A stretch of DNA of 64,000 nt from Hyphomicrobiales bacterium (lineage in GTDB: Bacteria > Pseudomonadota > Alphaproteobacteria > Rhizobiales > Beijerinckiaceae). The translations under genes were made by a program, and so were the position numbers. The notes beneath the pieces were generated by a model. That model was not told where the DNA came from and made no database searches. It saw nothing but the letters and a program-made list of their open reading frames with translations. The stretch covers positions 310,001 to 374,000 of the forward strand of contig CAKNFJ010000002.1 in assembly GCA_930633495.1 (NCBI GenBank). The letters run 5' to 3'. Every line of letters starts with the position of its first letter. Position 1 is the stretch's first letter. This document shows, one piece after another, positions 15,961 to 24,059 of this stretch.

Positions 15961-16194
15961 TCAGCCACCGGCCTCGGCGAGGCGCGCTCGGCCGGCGTCG
16001 GTGATCTCGTAGCCGCCATGGCGGTAGTCTTCGAGAAGCTCGGCGCCGACGAGTGCGCGAGCGTTGCGATCCCAAGAGACGCGCTCGAAGCCCAGCAAGT
16101 AGGGGCGGTCGACGAGCCCGAGCTTGTGACCGGCCGCGGTCCTGAGGATACGCAGCCGGTTTTCTGTCAGGCGAAGTGGCTTCGTGTCAGCCAT
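15961..16194 (-). CDS. Small winged-helix-like protein (77 aa)
   Basis: 77 residues with the look of a compact winged helix: RILRTAAGHKLGLVDRPYLL, GFERVSWDRNARALVGAELL and EDYRHGGYEITDAGRARLAE, the last being the usual 'Y.iTd.G...L' wing of small plasmid and phage DNA-binding or adaptor proteins. It overlaps the end of the upstream gene by 8 nt and so is coupled to it. No signal peptide. Likely cytoplasmic; a regulatory role is inference. Confidence 0.68.
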   Translation of the reverse strand: MADTKPLRLTENRLRILRTAAGHKLGLVDRPYLLGFERVSWDRNARALVGAELLEDYRHGGYEITDAGRARLAEAGG

Positions 16195-16588
16195 AAACGA
16201 TGTCGCCGAGCACGATCATCTGCAGGAGCACGTCGCCGGTCGTGCTGTCGCCCTGATCGGTGACCATGTCGCTGAAGTGCTGGGGAGCCTTCGTGGCCAT
16301 CAGTTCGAGACCGCGCTGGAGGTCCTTGTTGGTGATCTCCCGGACGGCGGCGCCATTGCCCTCGTCCTTCTTCGGATCGTCGAAGCGAAGCTTCGCCTTG
16401 AAAGGCTGGCGGAACACCTCTTCGTGCCCGTACCAGACGAGCTTGCTATCGGGCTTGCGGAAGCCCTCCACCAGGTCGTCCTCGCGCAGCCAGTAGTTGG
16501 CGCCCCCCTCGAAGCCGCTGATCAGCGTGTTGTGGATCTTGGACATTGAAACGGGGATCGAAATGGACAGAGTGTCGCTCTTGCTCAT
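16187..16588 (-). CDS. Hypothetical phage/plasmid-type protein (133 aa)
   Basis: Unnamed protein with a clean start at ATG 16588 behind CAGGAGG. It contains an N-terminal SISIPVSMSKIHNTLISGFE, then YWLREDDLV, WYGHEEVFRQPF, and the closing pattern GDSTTGDVLLQMIVLGDIVYG split over two strands; that last pattern is familiar from small phage and plasmid hypothetical proteins. Function unknown. It is divergent from the resolvase gene at 16675 and the 86-bp gap holds repeats and probably both promoters. Confidence 0.7.
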   Translation of the reverse strand: MSKSDTLSISIPVSMSKIHNTLISGFEGGANYWLREDDLVEGFRKPDSKLVWYGHEEVFRQPFKAKLRFDDPKKDEGNGAAVREITNKDLQRGLELMATKAPQHFSDMVTDQGDSTTGDVLLQMIVLGDIVYG

Positions 16589-16617
16589 GGATGCCTCCTG
16601 AATTCCTTGGTGCGATG

Positions 16618-16645
16618 ATTGACATAACTCCTGACATTCGTCAAT
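16618..16645. promoter_or_regulatory. Repeats between divergent resolvase and hypothetical genes
   Basis: An inverted repeat ATTGAC (16618-16623) and GTCAAT (16640-16645) encloses a 12-bp-spaced direct repeat TGACAT (16620-16625, 16632-16637). It lies in the 86-bp gap before the resolvase start, the usual place of a res site and autoregulated promoter. Confidence 0.45.
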
Positions 16646-16674
16646 TCTATCGATGTGGAAAGAAGGAACGATGG

Positions 16675-17232
16675 ATGAAACTTGGCTATGTCCGCCTCTC
16701 TCCGGCGGGGCCGCCCCTGGAATATCAGCTCGCTGCGCAAAGGAATGCCGGTGTTCATCCATCGATGATCATGCTTGACGACCACCGGTCTGGGGCACCG
16801 TACGCTTTCGAAGGGCGGTCGCTACTGCTGTTCTCGCTGAAAACCGGGGACGAGCTCGTTGTGGCCGCTGCGTCGCGCCTTGGGGTCGGCTTAGATGATG
16901 TTCTCGGCGTCCTTGCAGAGGTCGCGCGACGAGGTGCGTCAGTCTTCGATGTCGAGGCGGATCGGCGGTTTACCTGGCATCCGGACGCCGCGGGGATTGT
17001 CGATTTTGCCCGGCAAGCAACGAGTGCTGTTCGCCTTGAAGTCGTTGCGAAGATGCAGCGCGGGAGAGTGCTTTCGGAGCGCCTAGGCGGTCCAAGGCTG
17101 AAACTTGAGGGAGACCGTCTGGAGCGTGCTCGCAGGCTCTGGGAGGACCCTTCAAATCCGGCTGAGGCAATCGCAGGGGAAATGGGCGTCAGCGTTCGGA
17201 CGCTTTATCGGCGCTTCGGCAATCGGACTTGA
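16675..17232 (+). CDS. Serine recombinase (resolvase family)
   Basis: Site-specific serine recombinase that would resolve plasmid multimers or invert DNA. The N-terminal catalytic domain begins MKLGYVRLSPAG, with the nucleophile Ser at residue 9, followed by QLAAQRNAG, DDHRSGA, then GDELVVAAASRLG and the VLAEVARRGASV helix. The C terminus is a helix-turn-helix of Hin/Tn3-resolvase type (AEAIAGEMGVSVRTLYRRFG). Length (185 aa) is typical. ATG 16675 is chosen because it starts the catalytic domain; AAGAAGGAA lies before it. The usual R-rich active-site segment is somewhat divergent, so activity is likely but unproven. Confidence 0.88.
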   Translation: MKLGYVRLSPAGPPLEYQLAAQRNAGVHPSMIMLDDHRSGAPYAFEGRSLLLFSLKTGDELVVAAASRLGVGLDDVLGVLAEVARRGASVFDVEADRRFTWHPDAAGIVDFARQATSAVRLEVVAKMQRGRVLSERLGGPRLKLEGDRLERARRLWEDPSNPAEAIAGEMGVSVRTLYRRFGNRT

Positions 17233-17245
17233 GTAGGAGTTGAGA

Positions 17246-17941
17246 GTGGGCAAGCCTTCCCATAACCCCGGTCGGGGCAAGAAATTCGACCAGATTTTCT
17301 ACGATGTGGAATCGGTCATCGGGGACGATGAAACCGGGCGAAAGACCACTATCAAGAAGGTTGTTGTCGACCTGTATTTGCAGAAGAAGCTCAGCCAGAA
17401 AGCCTCCGAAGGGCCTGCCGAAACGACTGCCGCTGGGATCCTCGCGGTATGTGAGGAGACCGGCGACACTGAGTTCGGCACCGACATCAATGCCGTCATC
17501 GCCGGCATCCGCTCGAAGCTCGACACCGCCTTTCGGATCGCTTGGGAGAAATGGCTCGTCGTTACGGTCAATCCTGTCCGCGCGTATGGCAAGGACGGTG
17601 GTGGTGGCCTTGAGCTGACATGGAAAGAGGTGCAGCGCGGAAAGACGGTCACGGGCGACGTGCTGATGCGCTCCTACAATCTGCACGCTGAATGGTTCAA
17701 CCGCTGGCAGATCGAGCCGTGGCCTGATCAGGTGCGGGGCGAGGACGGCAGGATTGTGGCTACGATCCCCGCCAGTCCTGAGAACGAGAAGGCGCTGGAG
17801 CGCTTTGTCCAGCAGATCAACGAGCTCCGGAAGCGCTTGGCTGCTCTCGTGGCGCCGGGCGAGATCGAACAGACCCTGGCGGCGATCGCCGCCGGCCCGA
17901 TTACGGCGCTGATCGACGCGAAGCGCGACGGCGCTTCATAG
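17246..17941 (+). CDS. Hypothetical protein (231 aa)
   Basis: Unrecognised soluble protein, probably starting at GTG 17246 (MGKPSHNPGRGKKF), because the TAGGAG ribosome site is 6 nt before it; TTG 17240 is too close. Distinct segments are KFDQIFYDVESVIGDDETGR, a helical centre, and EKWLVVTVNPVRAY. The C-terminal third is a long amphipathic helix rich in Glu, Lys and Ala. It follows the resolvase gene by 13 nt in the same direction and is closed by a strong terminator at 17968. Confidence 0.72.
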   Translation: MGKPSHNPGRGKKFDQIFYDVESVIGDDETGRKTTIKKVVVDLYLQKKLSQKASEGPAETTAAGILAVCEETGDTEFGTDINAVIAGIRSKLDTAFRIAWEKWLVVTVNPVRAYGKDGGGGLELTWKEVQRGKTVTGDVLMRSYNLHAEWFNRWQIEPWPDQVRGEDGRIVATIPASPENEKALERFVQQINELRKRLAALVAPGEIEQTLAAIAAGPITALIDAKRDGAS

Positions 17942-17967
17942 AACTGCCCGAAGGTCCTCAAAAACTA

Positions 17968-17995
17968 AGAGGGCCTTGCGGTCGCAAGGCCCTCT
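17968..17995. terminator. Strong hairpin terminator between convergent genes
   Basis: A perfect 12-bp stem (17968-17979 with 17984-17995) with loop GGTC, located between the stop at 17941 and the convergent gene ending at 18086. A CCCCTTTT run follows on the plus strand. Confidence 0.85.
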
Positions 17996-18085
17996 CGATC
18001 CCCTTTTGGGATTTGACGCCGATCCCCTCGACTAACCGACCGGGGCATCTTGAACTGGGCGGCTTCGCTTGGAAAGCCCCCTCGC

Positions 18086-18517
18086 CTACTCGAACGGAAC
18101 GAACTTTCCGCATGCCATCAGGCCGCGGCCGTCCTCGGTCACGAACTGCGCGGAAGGATCAGAGCACGAGTCGATCAGCATCGGGGGCTTCCCCGGCAGG
18201 AACACCCGCATCTCGCAGAGCTGACGGCCGCATTGCCCGCCGCCAACGACCATCGAAAGGGTCGCTGGGCCGTAAGCGGTCTGCACCTGCGCCGAATAAT
18301 GCGTCATGTTCGCGAAGAGATCAGGCGCATTGCGTTTGATGTCCTCCAGTTCCGGCCAGGCCTTCAACACCTGCCCATCCTTGATCGCATCCACAGCCTG
18401 GAACTTGATCGGCGCACCCGGGCGCTGGCCTGCGCTCTGCGCGAAAGAGACGGGGGTGCTCGCCACCAGGGCGATGCCGATGGAGAGGCGGGCGAGAAGC
18501 AAAATTGAGCGGCGCAT
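18086..18517 (-). CDS. Secreted hypothetical protein (143 aa)
   Basis: Periplasmic or secreted protein with a signal peptide (MRRSILLLARLSIGIALVAS, cut after SFAQ). The mature part has four Cys in two close pairs (GGGQCGRQLCEMRVFLPG and LIDSCSD, then GLMACG) and a beta-rich core (YGPATLSMVVGGG). It differs from the 8-Cys family. ATG 18517 begins the signal peptide. It stands alone, divergent from the large muramidase gene at 18677, which is also exported, so the two may share a regulatory region. Function unknown. Confidence 0.75.
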   Translation of the reverse strand: MRRSILLLARLSIGIALVASTPVSFAQSAGQRPGAPIKFQAVDAIKDGQVLKAWPELEDIKRNAPDLFANMTHYSAQVQTAYGPATLSMVVGGGQCGRQLCEMRVFLPGKPPMLIDSCSDPSAQFVTEDGRGLMACGKFVPFE

Positions 18518-18676
18518 GCGAGAATCCTCGGAACGATGCCAAACGATACCACAACCCTTCGCGAGCAAAAGGACGTTGGTTGGTGATCCTTACATTTCGG
18601 TGAATTGAAGTCTCGGTCGTTGGAAGCTGCAAGGAATGCGGCTAGCCTGATTCAAAGAATCTTGGCTGGCGGCCCT

Positions 18677-20275
18677 ATGAATCGAATCGCAATCCTTTCG
18701 GCGCTCCTTGCGACCTGCATTTCGATCCCTGCTTTCGCGCAGAGTTCAAGCTCGTCGAGCAGCAGCTCCTCCTCCTCCAGCTCGGGCGGCGGCCAGTGCA
18801 CTGGCGCGCAGGCGTTCGCAGATCGCGTTGCCAAGAGCGAATCCGCCGGCAGCGGGAACTATTCGGCCGTCAACGGCAGCTATTACGGCCGCTATCAGAT
18901 GGGGCAATCTGCGCTGGTCGAGGCCGGCTATATGAACCGTAGCGGCGGGTTTACGGGCACGAACAACGTCAACAGCTGGAGCGATTTCCTCGCCAGTCCG
19001 ACCGCGCAGGACGATGCTTACGGGAAGTACCTCCAGTCGAACTGGCGCCAAGTGAAATCCTTCGGGCTCGACAAGTACGTCGGCCAGAAGATGCCCAACG
19101 GCGAGACGATCACCGAGTCCGGCCTGATGATGTCGATGCAGTTCGGCAACGTCCGGGTGAAGAACTATTTCAACAGTGGCATGCAGTGCTCGGCGGCGTC
19201 GTCGGACGGAAACGGCACCTGTGTTGGCACCTACATCTCCCGCGGCAACGGGATCGACATCTCATCGATCACCGGTACGAACAGCACCGGCGCCGGCGGA
19301 GGCTCTTGCAACAACAAGAACGAGAACCAGCAGAACGACAACAACCTCGATAAGACATCGAAGACCTGCCAGCCGACGATCCCGATGCTGCAGGCGATCC
19401 CGTGCGAAAAATACCCCGCCGCGCTGCAGGGCTTCTGCCAGCGCTACAAGCCGCTCCAGATGAACATGAGCGACTGCCAGAAGGCGGAGAAATACGCGGA
19501 GAACGCGGCCAAGGGGAACCGCGAGAACGAGTGCTCCCAGCAGACCTTCCGCCGTGGCACCTCTGCCTGGTCCTTCGTGCTCGCCTGCTCGTTCGCGAAG
19601 ACCGACCAGGGCCAGACCGGCAACAGTGAAGAGGCGAAGAACAACTACTCGAAGTACGCCAAGAACGGTGGCTCCGGCGGCGGTGGCGGTGGCGGAGGTG
19701 GCGGCGGTGGCGGCACAGTGACGGGCGCGGCCGATGATCCGAAATGCGTTGAGCGCCTCAAGGGCAAGGTTCCTGACATCAAGGTGCTCGGCCAGATCAG
19801 CATCGGATCCTACAACGGTTCGGCATGCACGGTCCCCAGTGCAGTGCGATACCGCGGCAAGGCTGTCGATTTGGGCTCGGAACTTACGATGGATTGCTCG
19901 CTGGCTGAGCAGTGGGAGAATTTCGGTGAAGCGGCCAAGGGCATCGGCCTGACGAAGATCAAGTCTCTCGGCACGTTGAGCTGCCGTGGGCAGACCACCA
20001 GCGGGTCCAAGCTGTCGGCCCATGCCGTGGGCAAGGCGATCGACGTTTCGATCTTCTATGGCAGCACAACTGGCGACACGAGCCAGTATTATTCGAACCC
20101 GAGCGTGAAGCAGTATCTGCAGGGTCAGATGCTGCCGATCGCGTGTGGGAAGTTCCGCGGCGTGCTGGGGCCGGTGTTCTATGTGAACCGCGGCGGCTAC
20201 AAGCACTATCACTTCGACTCGCGTGACAAGGGGACAACCGAATGCGGCGCGATCGGCGTCAAGCCGGGGGGCTGA
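18677..20275 (+). CDS. Secreted two-domain peptidoglycan hydrolase: lysozyme-like plus extensin-like
   Basis: Exported protein of 532 residues. It has a signal peptide (MNRIAILSALLATCISIPAF, cut after FAQ), then a run of about 14 Ser, then a lysozyme-like domain (about 40-180) with KSESAGSGNYSAVNG, the probable catalytic Glu at 55, and YYGRYQMGQSALVEAGY. A Cys- and Asn-rich middle is followed by a 13-Gly linker near residue 335 and a C-terminal extensin-like domain: VPSAVRYRG, MDCSLAEQWENF, CRGQTTSGSKLSAHAVGKAI (His at about 449) and YKHYHFD. Extensin-like-C proteins are thought to be metal-dependent peptidoglycan peptidases. The fusion would cut both glycan and peptide and could open the wall for a pilus or secretion apparatus. 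Start at 18677 is chosen for the signal peptide; the ribosome site is weak. Confidence 0.82.
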   Translation: MNRIAILSALLATCISIPAFAQSSSSSSSSSSSSSSGGGQCTGAQAFADRVAKSESAGSGNYSAVNGSYYGRYQMGQSALVEAGYMNRSGGFTGTNNVNSWSDFLASPTAQDDAYGKYLQSNWRQVKSFGLDKYVGQKMPNGETITESGLMMSMQFGNVRVKNYFNSGMQCSAASSDGNGTCVGTYISRGNGIDISSITGTNSTGAGGGSCNNKNENQQNDNNLDKTSKTCQPTIPMLQAIPCEKYPAALQGFCQRYKPLQMNMSDCQKAEKYAENAAKGNRENECSQQTFRRGTSAWSFVLACSFAKTDQGQTGNSEEAKNNYSKYAKNGGSGGGGGGGGGGGGGTVTGAADDPKCVERLKGKVPDIKVLGQISIGSYNGSACTVPSAVRYRGKAVDLGSELTMDCSLAEQWENFGEAAKGIGLTKIKSLGTLSCRGQTTSGSKLSAHAVGKAIDVSIFYGSTTGDTSQYYSNPSVKQYLQGQMLPIACGKFRGVLGPVFYVNRGGYKHYHFDSRDKGTTECGAIGVKPGG

Positions 20276-20279
20276 CCTG

Positions 20280-20822
20280 ATGCGGCTTCCCATCCTCGTC
20301 CTGGCTCTCGCTATGCTGGCGCCCCTGCCAGGGCATGCGCAGTTCTTTTTCGACCCCAAGCCTCCGGATCTGGAGGTCGAAGTTGGGCCCGACGAGCTCG
20401 CATCCAAGGCCGCCGGCTTCGAGACGATCCAGACCGGTGATTGGCCCGAGGAAGAGCGGACCAAGATGGTGCACGAGCACTTTGTCCTACCGCTCGCGCA
20501 GGAGGAAGGAGCATCGAATATCGGCCTGACCGACTATGCTCTCATCGACGTCACGGGCGACGGATTTGCGGATCTGATCCTCTTCCCTCGTATCGTCGAC
20601 TCGAAGTTGACCTTCAGTGGCCCTTCCGACGGGCCACGCGTCCTGGTCTATGTGTTCGACGGAGAAAACTGGCATCGCGCGCTTGATGCCTACGCCCTCG
20701 AAGTGGGGCGCAGGAAGGTCACCCAGCCTGATGGCACGGAGCGGTACGAGCTCGCGCTGATCCACGACAAGGGCTTCGACCGCTATGTTTTGGATGGGCA
20801 GTCCTTCAAACGTGCGAACTGA
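20280..20822 (+). CDS. Secreted hypothetical protein (180 aa)
   Basis: Exported protein (signal peptide MRLPILVLALAMLAPLPG, cut after GHAQ). The mature part has an FG-GAP-like or calcium-type strand DYALIDVTGDGFADLILFPR, and a beta-rich remainder (RVLVYVFDGENWHRALDAYA). It starts 4 nt after the stop of the muramidase/extensin-like gene and is presumably coexpressed, so it may be a partner or inhibitor of that enzyme; this is inference from position. No Cys in the mature chain. Confidence 0.78.
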   Translation: MRLPILVLALAMLAPLPGHAQFFFDPKPPDLEVEVGPDELASKAAGFETIQTGDWPEEERTKMVHEHFVLPLAQEEGASNIGLTDYALIDVTGDGFADLILFPRIVDSKLTFSGPSDGPRVLVYVFDGENWHRALDAYALEVGRRKVTQPDGTERYELALIHDKGFDRYVLDGQSFKRAN

Positions 20823-20934
20823 CGCGGCCGCGCCCGCGACAATTCTTCGTGCTCCAAGGAATCCGTCGTAGCTTCTCCTTGTGGGACGCATCGGAATCGC
20901 GACGATTCCATGTGTTCCGCGGAGCTTGTCAGCG

Positions 20935-22428
20935 ATGGAAGCAAAATTCGGAGATCGGGATGATCTCTCCCGTGCTCGCGTCAAGCGGGATGCTGTCGCG
21001 CTCCGCGACGGCCAGGATCCGACACGCCTCTACCTGAACGAGATCGGACGCAAGCCGCTTCTCTCGCGGGAAGGCGAGCTCGCGTTGGCAATTCGGATGG
21101 ATTCCGCGCGCACGCGCATCCTGTTCGAGCTGTTCCGGCTTCGGCTTTGTGTCTCGGTCATCCAGGAATGGCTCGATGAGGTCGCGGCGGAGAGGCTGCG
21201 GTTGGAGACGATCTTCGCGCTCCGGGAAGCGCAGGCGCCGGTCGATCCGGACACAGCCGATTTTAATGCGCCCTCCCCTGCCCTGGCTGAGCCATCAAGC
21301 GACCTTCGGCATCTGCTCGTCGACGCTCTGACGATGATGTCGGCCGCCGGCGATATCGACGAGCAGTCGCGTGTGATGGCCGGGCGTTGGGTGGCTGCGC
21401 GCATCGATGCGCTTCGCCTCGAGGAGCTGCTGAAACCGTTCGATGTGGTTTCGGAGCCGATCGAAGGGCTCGGTCGAGCGCTCATCCGGGCAGCATCTGA
21501 AGTCGGAATGGCTCGAACGGATTTCGTCGCGACGTGGCGGCGACGTCCCGGAAGCTCCGGAGACGAAACGCTCTCGCATTTGGCGGAACTCTCGCCGGCG
21601 TGCGCGGCCGGCGTCGACGACGTCAATCGTGCTCTCGGAACCTGGCAGATGAGTTTCGGCCGCTACTCGATGGCCCGGGAGGCTCTCTCACACGCGAGGC
21701 TGGAGCTGAAAACCGCCAAGCAGGAGATGACCGAGTGCAACCTGCGGCTCGTGGTCTCGGTGGCGTGGCCCCTCGTTGAGCGGGGGCTCCGCCTTCTTGA
21801 TCTCGTTCAGGAGGGCAACATCGGGTTGATGCGGGCGATCGACAAGTTCGATGCCTCCCGCGGCTTCAGGTTCGGCACCTATGCCGTTTTCTGGATCCGC
21901 CAGGCTATCTCGCGGGCGCTGTCGGACCAGGCGCACACCATCCGTGTTCCGGTTCACACTGCGGAAAAGGCCTCGCAGGTGAAGCGGGCAACTCAGGGGC
22001 TCCGCGACCAGCTGGGCCGTGAGCCAACCCATGAAGAGGTCTCGGTCAAGTCCGGAGTTCCGGTGGAGACGGTCCGTCGAATCGCCTTGCTCGTTCGTGA
22101 TGTCGTGTCGCTGGACATGAAGATCGGGGATGACGGGGACAACTCGCTCGGCGACCTGGTTGTGGATAGGCACAGCCCCTCCCCCGATGCGATAGCGGCG
22201 CAAAGCGAGCTGCGTCGTCTTCTGTCGGCCTCGATGCTCTCGCTTTCAGCTCGTGAGGAGCGCGTCGTTCGAATGCGCTACGGGATCGGTGTGACGGAAA
22301 TGCACACCCTTGAGCAGGTGGCGGACGGCTTCGGCGTGACGCGCGAGCGTGTCCGGCAGATCGAGGTTCGGGCGCTGTCAAAGCTCAGGGCGCACCGTCG
22401 TTCGCAGGACCTCGCCGAGCTGATATAG
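20935..22428 (+). CDS. RpoD/RpoH-like sigma-70 factor
   Basis: Sigma factor of the primary-like group, 497 aa. Region 1.2 is present (DPTRLYLNEIGRKPLLSREG, about residue 28-47), followed by a long divergent non-conserved region, region 2 (LVVSVAWPLVERGLRLLDLV, EGNIGLMRAIDKFD, FRFGTYAVFWIRQAISRAL, about 270-335), region 3 (QLGREPTHEEVSVKSGVPVE), and region 4 (LSAREERVVRMRYGIG and TLEQVADGFGVTRERVRQIE, about 435-485). The conserved core contacts look intact, so it should direct RNA polymerase; region 2 wording differs from housekeeping RpoD, so altered promoter choice is likely. The motif CCAAGGAATCC lies at 20854-20864 upstream. ATG 20935 is preferred over an upstream GTG for lack of sigma homology there. 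Confidence 0.88.
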   Translation: MEAKFGDRDDLSRARVKRDAVALRDGQDPTRLYLNEIGRKPLLSREGELALAIRMDSARTRILFELFRLRLCVSVIQEWLDEVAAERLRLETIFALREAQAPVDPDTADFNAPSPALAEPSSDLRHLLVDALTMMSAAGDIDEQSRVMAGRWVAARIDALRLEELLKPFDVVSEPIEGLGRALIRAASEVGMARTDFVATWRRRPGSSGDETLSHLAELSPACAAGVDDVNRALGTWQMSFGRYSMAREALSHARLELKTAKQEMTECNLRLVVSVAWPLVERGLRLLDLVQEGNIGLMRAIDKFDASRGFRFGTYAVFWIRQAISRALSDQAHTIRVPVHTAEKASQVKRATQGLRDQLGREPTHEEVSVKSGVPVETVRRIALLVRDVVSLDMKIGDDGDNSLGDLVVDRHSPSPDAIAAQSELRRLLSASMLSLSAREERVVRMRYGIGVTEMHTLEQVADGFGVTRERVRQIEVRALSKLRAHRRSQDLAELI

Positions 22429-22457
22429 CTGGAGCAGGCCGATTCGCGAGGTGGTGC

Positions 22458-22721
22458 ATGCGCGACGAGGAACAGGTTTGCGCCGCGCTGGAATGCGTCG
22501 TGCGGGTCGGTGACGTCGAAGAAGGTAGGACGGATCGTCCGTCGACCGTGGCCATCCGCGAGCTCGCGCTCAAGAAGGGCCTGATTATCTGGCACCCTGT
22601 AGCCGGCCGTTTCGTTCTCACGAGCTCTGGCCGCGCGCGTCGCTCACAGCAAAGGGCCAGAGCGACGCAAAGTGTGGTCAGCTTCCCGGTTGATCGCCGG
22701 CGGGCCGAGCGCCGGAACTAA
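22458..22721 (+). CDS. Small basic hypothetical protein (87 aa)
   Basis: Unrecognised 87-residue protein with an acidic first half (MRDEEQVCAALECVVRVGDV) and an Arg-rich second half (SGRARRSQQRARATQ, RRRAERRN). The segment IIWHPVAGRFVLTSSGRARR resembles the wing of a small winged helix. It begins 29 nt after the sigma factor gene in the same direction, so a regulatory link to the sigma factor (for example a cofactor) is conceivable. It is convergent with the parA partner and overlaps its end by 4 nt. Confidence 0.55.
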   Translation: MRDEEQVCAALECVVRVGDVEEGRTDRPSTVAIRELALKKGLIIWHPVAGRFVLTSSGRARRSQQRARATQSVVSFPVDRRRAERRN

Positions 22722-23092
22722 CCCTCCGCCCTGTCGAGTTTGTTCTGCTGGTAGTAGCGCCAGACGTCGCCGAAGAGGTCTTTGTACGAGAGCCGCATGT
22801 CCCGTGCATGCTCGATGAAGGAATTGATGTCCTTCAGGTAGAGACGCATGTTGAGCTGCTCGACGGGTTCGCCACCCGGCTGCCTGAGCGAGATTTTCCT
22901 CGCTGGCTCCGAACCTGCTGACGTAACAGCAGGCGGGGCGAGGATGCTGTCTGCTTCCCGGCTGACAAACCCCCTCTCTTTTGCAACCTGATCGGCGACT
23001 TCGAGAGGCGCGCTCCGGGGTACGGTAGGCTTGATGGCCTCCAGGCCTGTAAAAAATTCAGGGGCCTTTTTCGTCGTTGCTTCAGCGGTCAT
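22718..23092 (-). CDS. Small ParA partner, probable DNA-binding partition protein
   Basis: 124-residue protein directly downstream (11 nt) of the ParA gene. The N-terminal 75 residues are low-complexity, Pro/Ala/Lys-rich, as expected of a ParA-stimulating tail. The C-terminal part, EQLNMRLYLKDINSFIEHAR and LSYKDLFGDVWRYYQQ, looks like the short strand plus two helices of a ribbon-helix-helix or similar dimer. In type Ib partition systems such small proteins bind the centromere and activate ParA. The identity is inferred from position and architecture; no exact family is recognised. Confidence 0.7.
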   Translation of the reverse strand: MTAEATTKKAPEFFTGLEAIKPTVPRSAPLEVADQVAKERGFVSREADSILAPPAVTSAGSEPARKISLRQPGGEPVEQLNMRLYLKDINSFIEHARDMRLSYKDLFGDVWRYYQQNKLDRAEG

Positions 23093-23103
23093 CGTCGCTC
23101 TCC

Positions 23104-23784
23104 CTAGGCGGCTCGCCGTTGCGAGGCCAGTACGAGTTGCACGAGCTCGTTTGCGATCTCGCGTGCATTGTCGCGAGCGGCCTGAAGGCCGTTGACCCTC
23201 TCCTCGTCGAGCTCTTCGAGGGTTTGTCCCCAGGTGAACATGCTTGAGAAGGCGACGCGCTGGTTGAGGTGATTCGTCAGCATCGGGATTTTCTGGGACC
23301 GAAGATCCTCGAGGATCAATCGTTCATTGCGGGTCTTCACGACCGTGTTGGTCCTTGTAAGCAGCACGCGGTGGAGGATCTCACGCTTGAACGCCTCCTC
23401 CTCGGCTCGGACTAGGTTGAGCGCCTTGGCTGCCTCCTGGGCGTCCACCGAGCTCGCCTGCATCGGGATCACGACGACGTCGGAACGACTAAGCGCCCGG
23501 GAAACGAGGAGCGAAGCCGTGCCTTCCAGGTCGATAAAAACGAACTGGACCTTCGCTGCCTGGTCCTCGATCGCACTGATGATGCTCTTTTCGGTCACGT
23601 CGCCGATGACGTTGACCGTGCTTGCGGTTTGATCGCGTCTTTTCCAGTTCACGATGGGCCGGTTTGGATCCGCATCGAGGATTGTCACGGTAGCGCCGCC
23701 GGCTGCCAATGTGGTCGCCAGGACGAGGCAGCTCGTGGTCTTGCCGCAGCCGCCCTTCGGCGAAGCTACTGAAATTACTGGCAT
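23104..23784 (-). CDS. parA: ParA/MinD-family partition ATPase
   Basis: Walker-type partition ATPase of 226 residues without an N-terminal helix-turn-helix, i.e. the small type Ib form. It has the deviant Walker A SPKGGCGKTT (residues 8-17), Walker A' in ILDADPNRPIVNW, Walker B in VQFVFIDLEGT, and the RSDVVVIPMQASSVDAQEA segment. It would move plasmid copies apart together with the small protein encoded downstream. The start ATG 23784 faces a 1.3-kb gene-free region with many palindromes, the expected place for promoter and centromere. Confidence 0.93.
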   Translation of the reverse strand: MPVISVASPKGGCGKTTSCLVLATTLAAGGATVTILDADPNRPIVNWKRRDQTASTVNVIGDVTEKSIISAIEDQAAKVQFVFIDLEGTASLLVSRALSRSDVVVIPMQASSVDAQEAAKALNLVRAEEEAFKREILHRVLLTRTNTVVKTRNERLILEDLRSQKIPMLTNHLNQRVAFSSMFTWGQTLEELDEERVNGLQAARDNAREIANELVQLVLASQRRAA

Positions 23785-23990
23785 CGCTGAGCCTCCTGCG
23801 CGTTCGCCTCGCCTCTTTCTGAGGCCAAATGGTTAACGACGAGTAAATGATAGGCTTCGATTCGGTTGGATTTGATAGGCAATGGGCTCGTTTGGGAGGA
23901 GCGAGTTCGCGTTGGGACCCGCCCCTCCCGTCGGGAACGATAGGCGACCATAGGGCCCGGGATCAATGCCAACGCTAGTGACCCGAATTG

Positions 23991-24025
23991 AACGGGAGGA
24001 ACCCGTTTCATACGGGACGATCCCG
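23991..24025. repeat. Two inverted repeats AACGGG/CCCGTT and CGGGA/TCCCG
   Basis: AACGGG (23991-23996) pairs with CCCGTT (24002-24007), and CGGGA (24013-24017) pairs with TCCCG (24021-24025). Both are dyad symmetries about 210-240 bp upstream of the parA start. Confidence 0.75.
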
Positions 24026-24038
24026 AACGATAGGATCG

Positions 24039-24059
24039 GATATCATCGCGTATGATATC
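24039..24059. repeat. Perfect inverted repeat GATATCAT-N5-ATGATATC
   Basis: Arms 24039-24046 and 24052-24059 are perfectly complementary with a 5-bp CGCGT spacer. An AT-rich dyad inside GC-rich DNA, suited to a dimeric DNA-binding protein. Confidence 0.85.

Noticed and set aside
18741..18781. Poly-Ser and poly-Gly runs in the muramidase/extensin-like gene as sequencing artefacts
   Set aside because: Codons vary within the runs (TCA, TCG, AGC, TCC; GGC, GGT, GGA) and the frame stays open through both domains.
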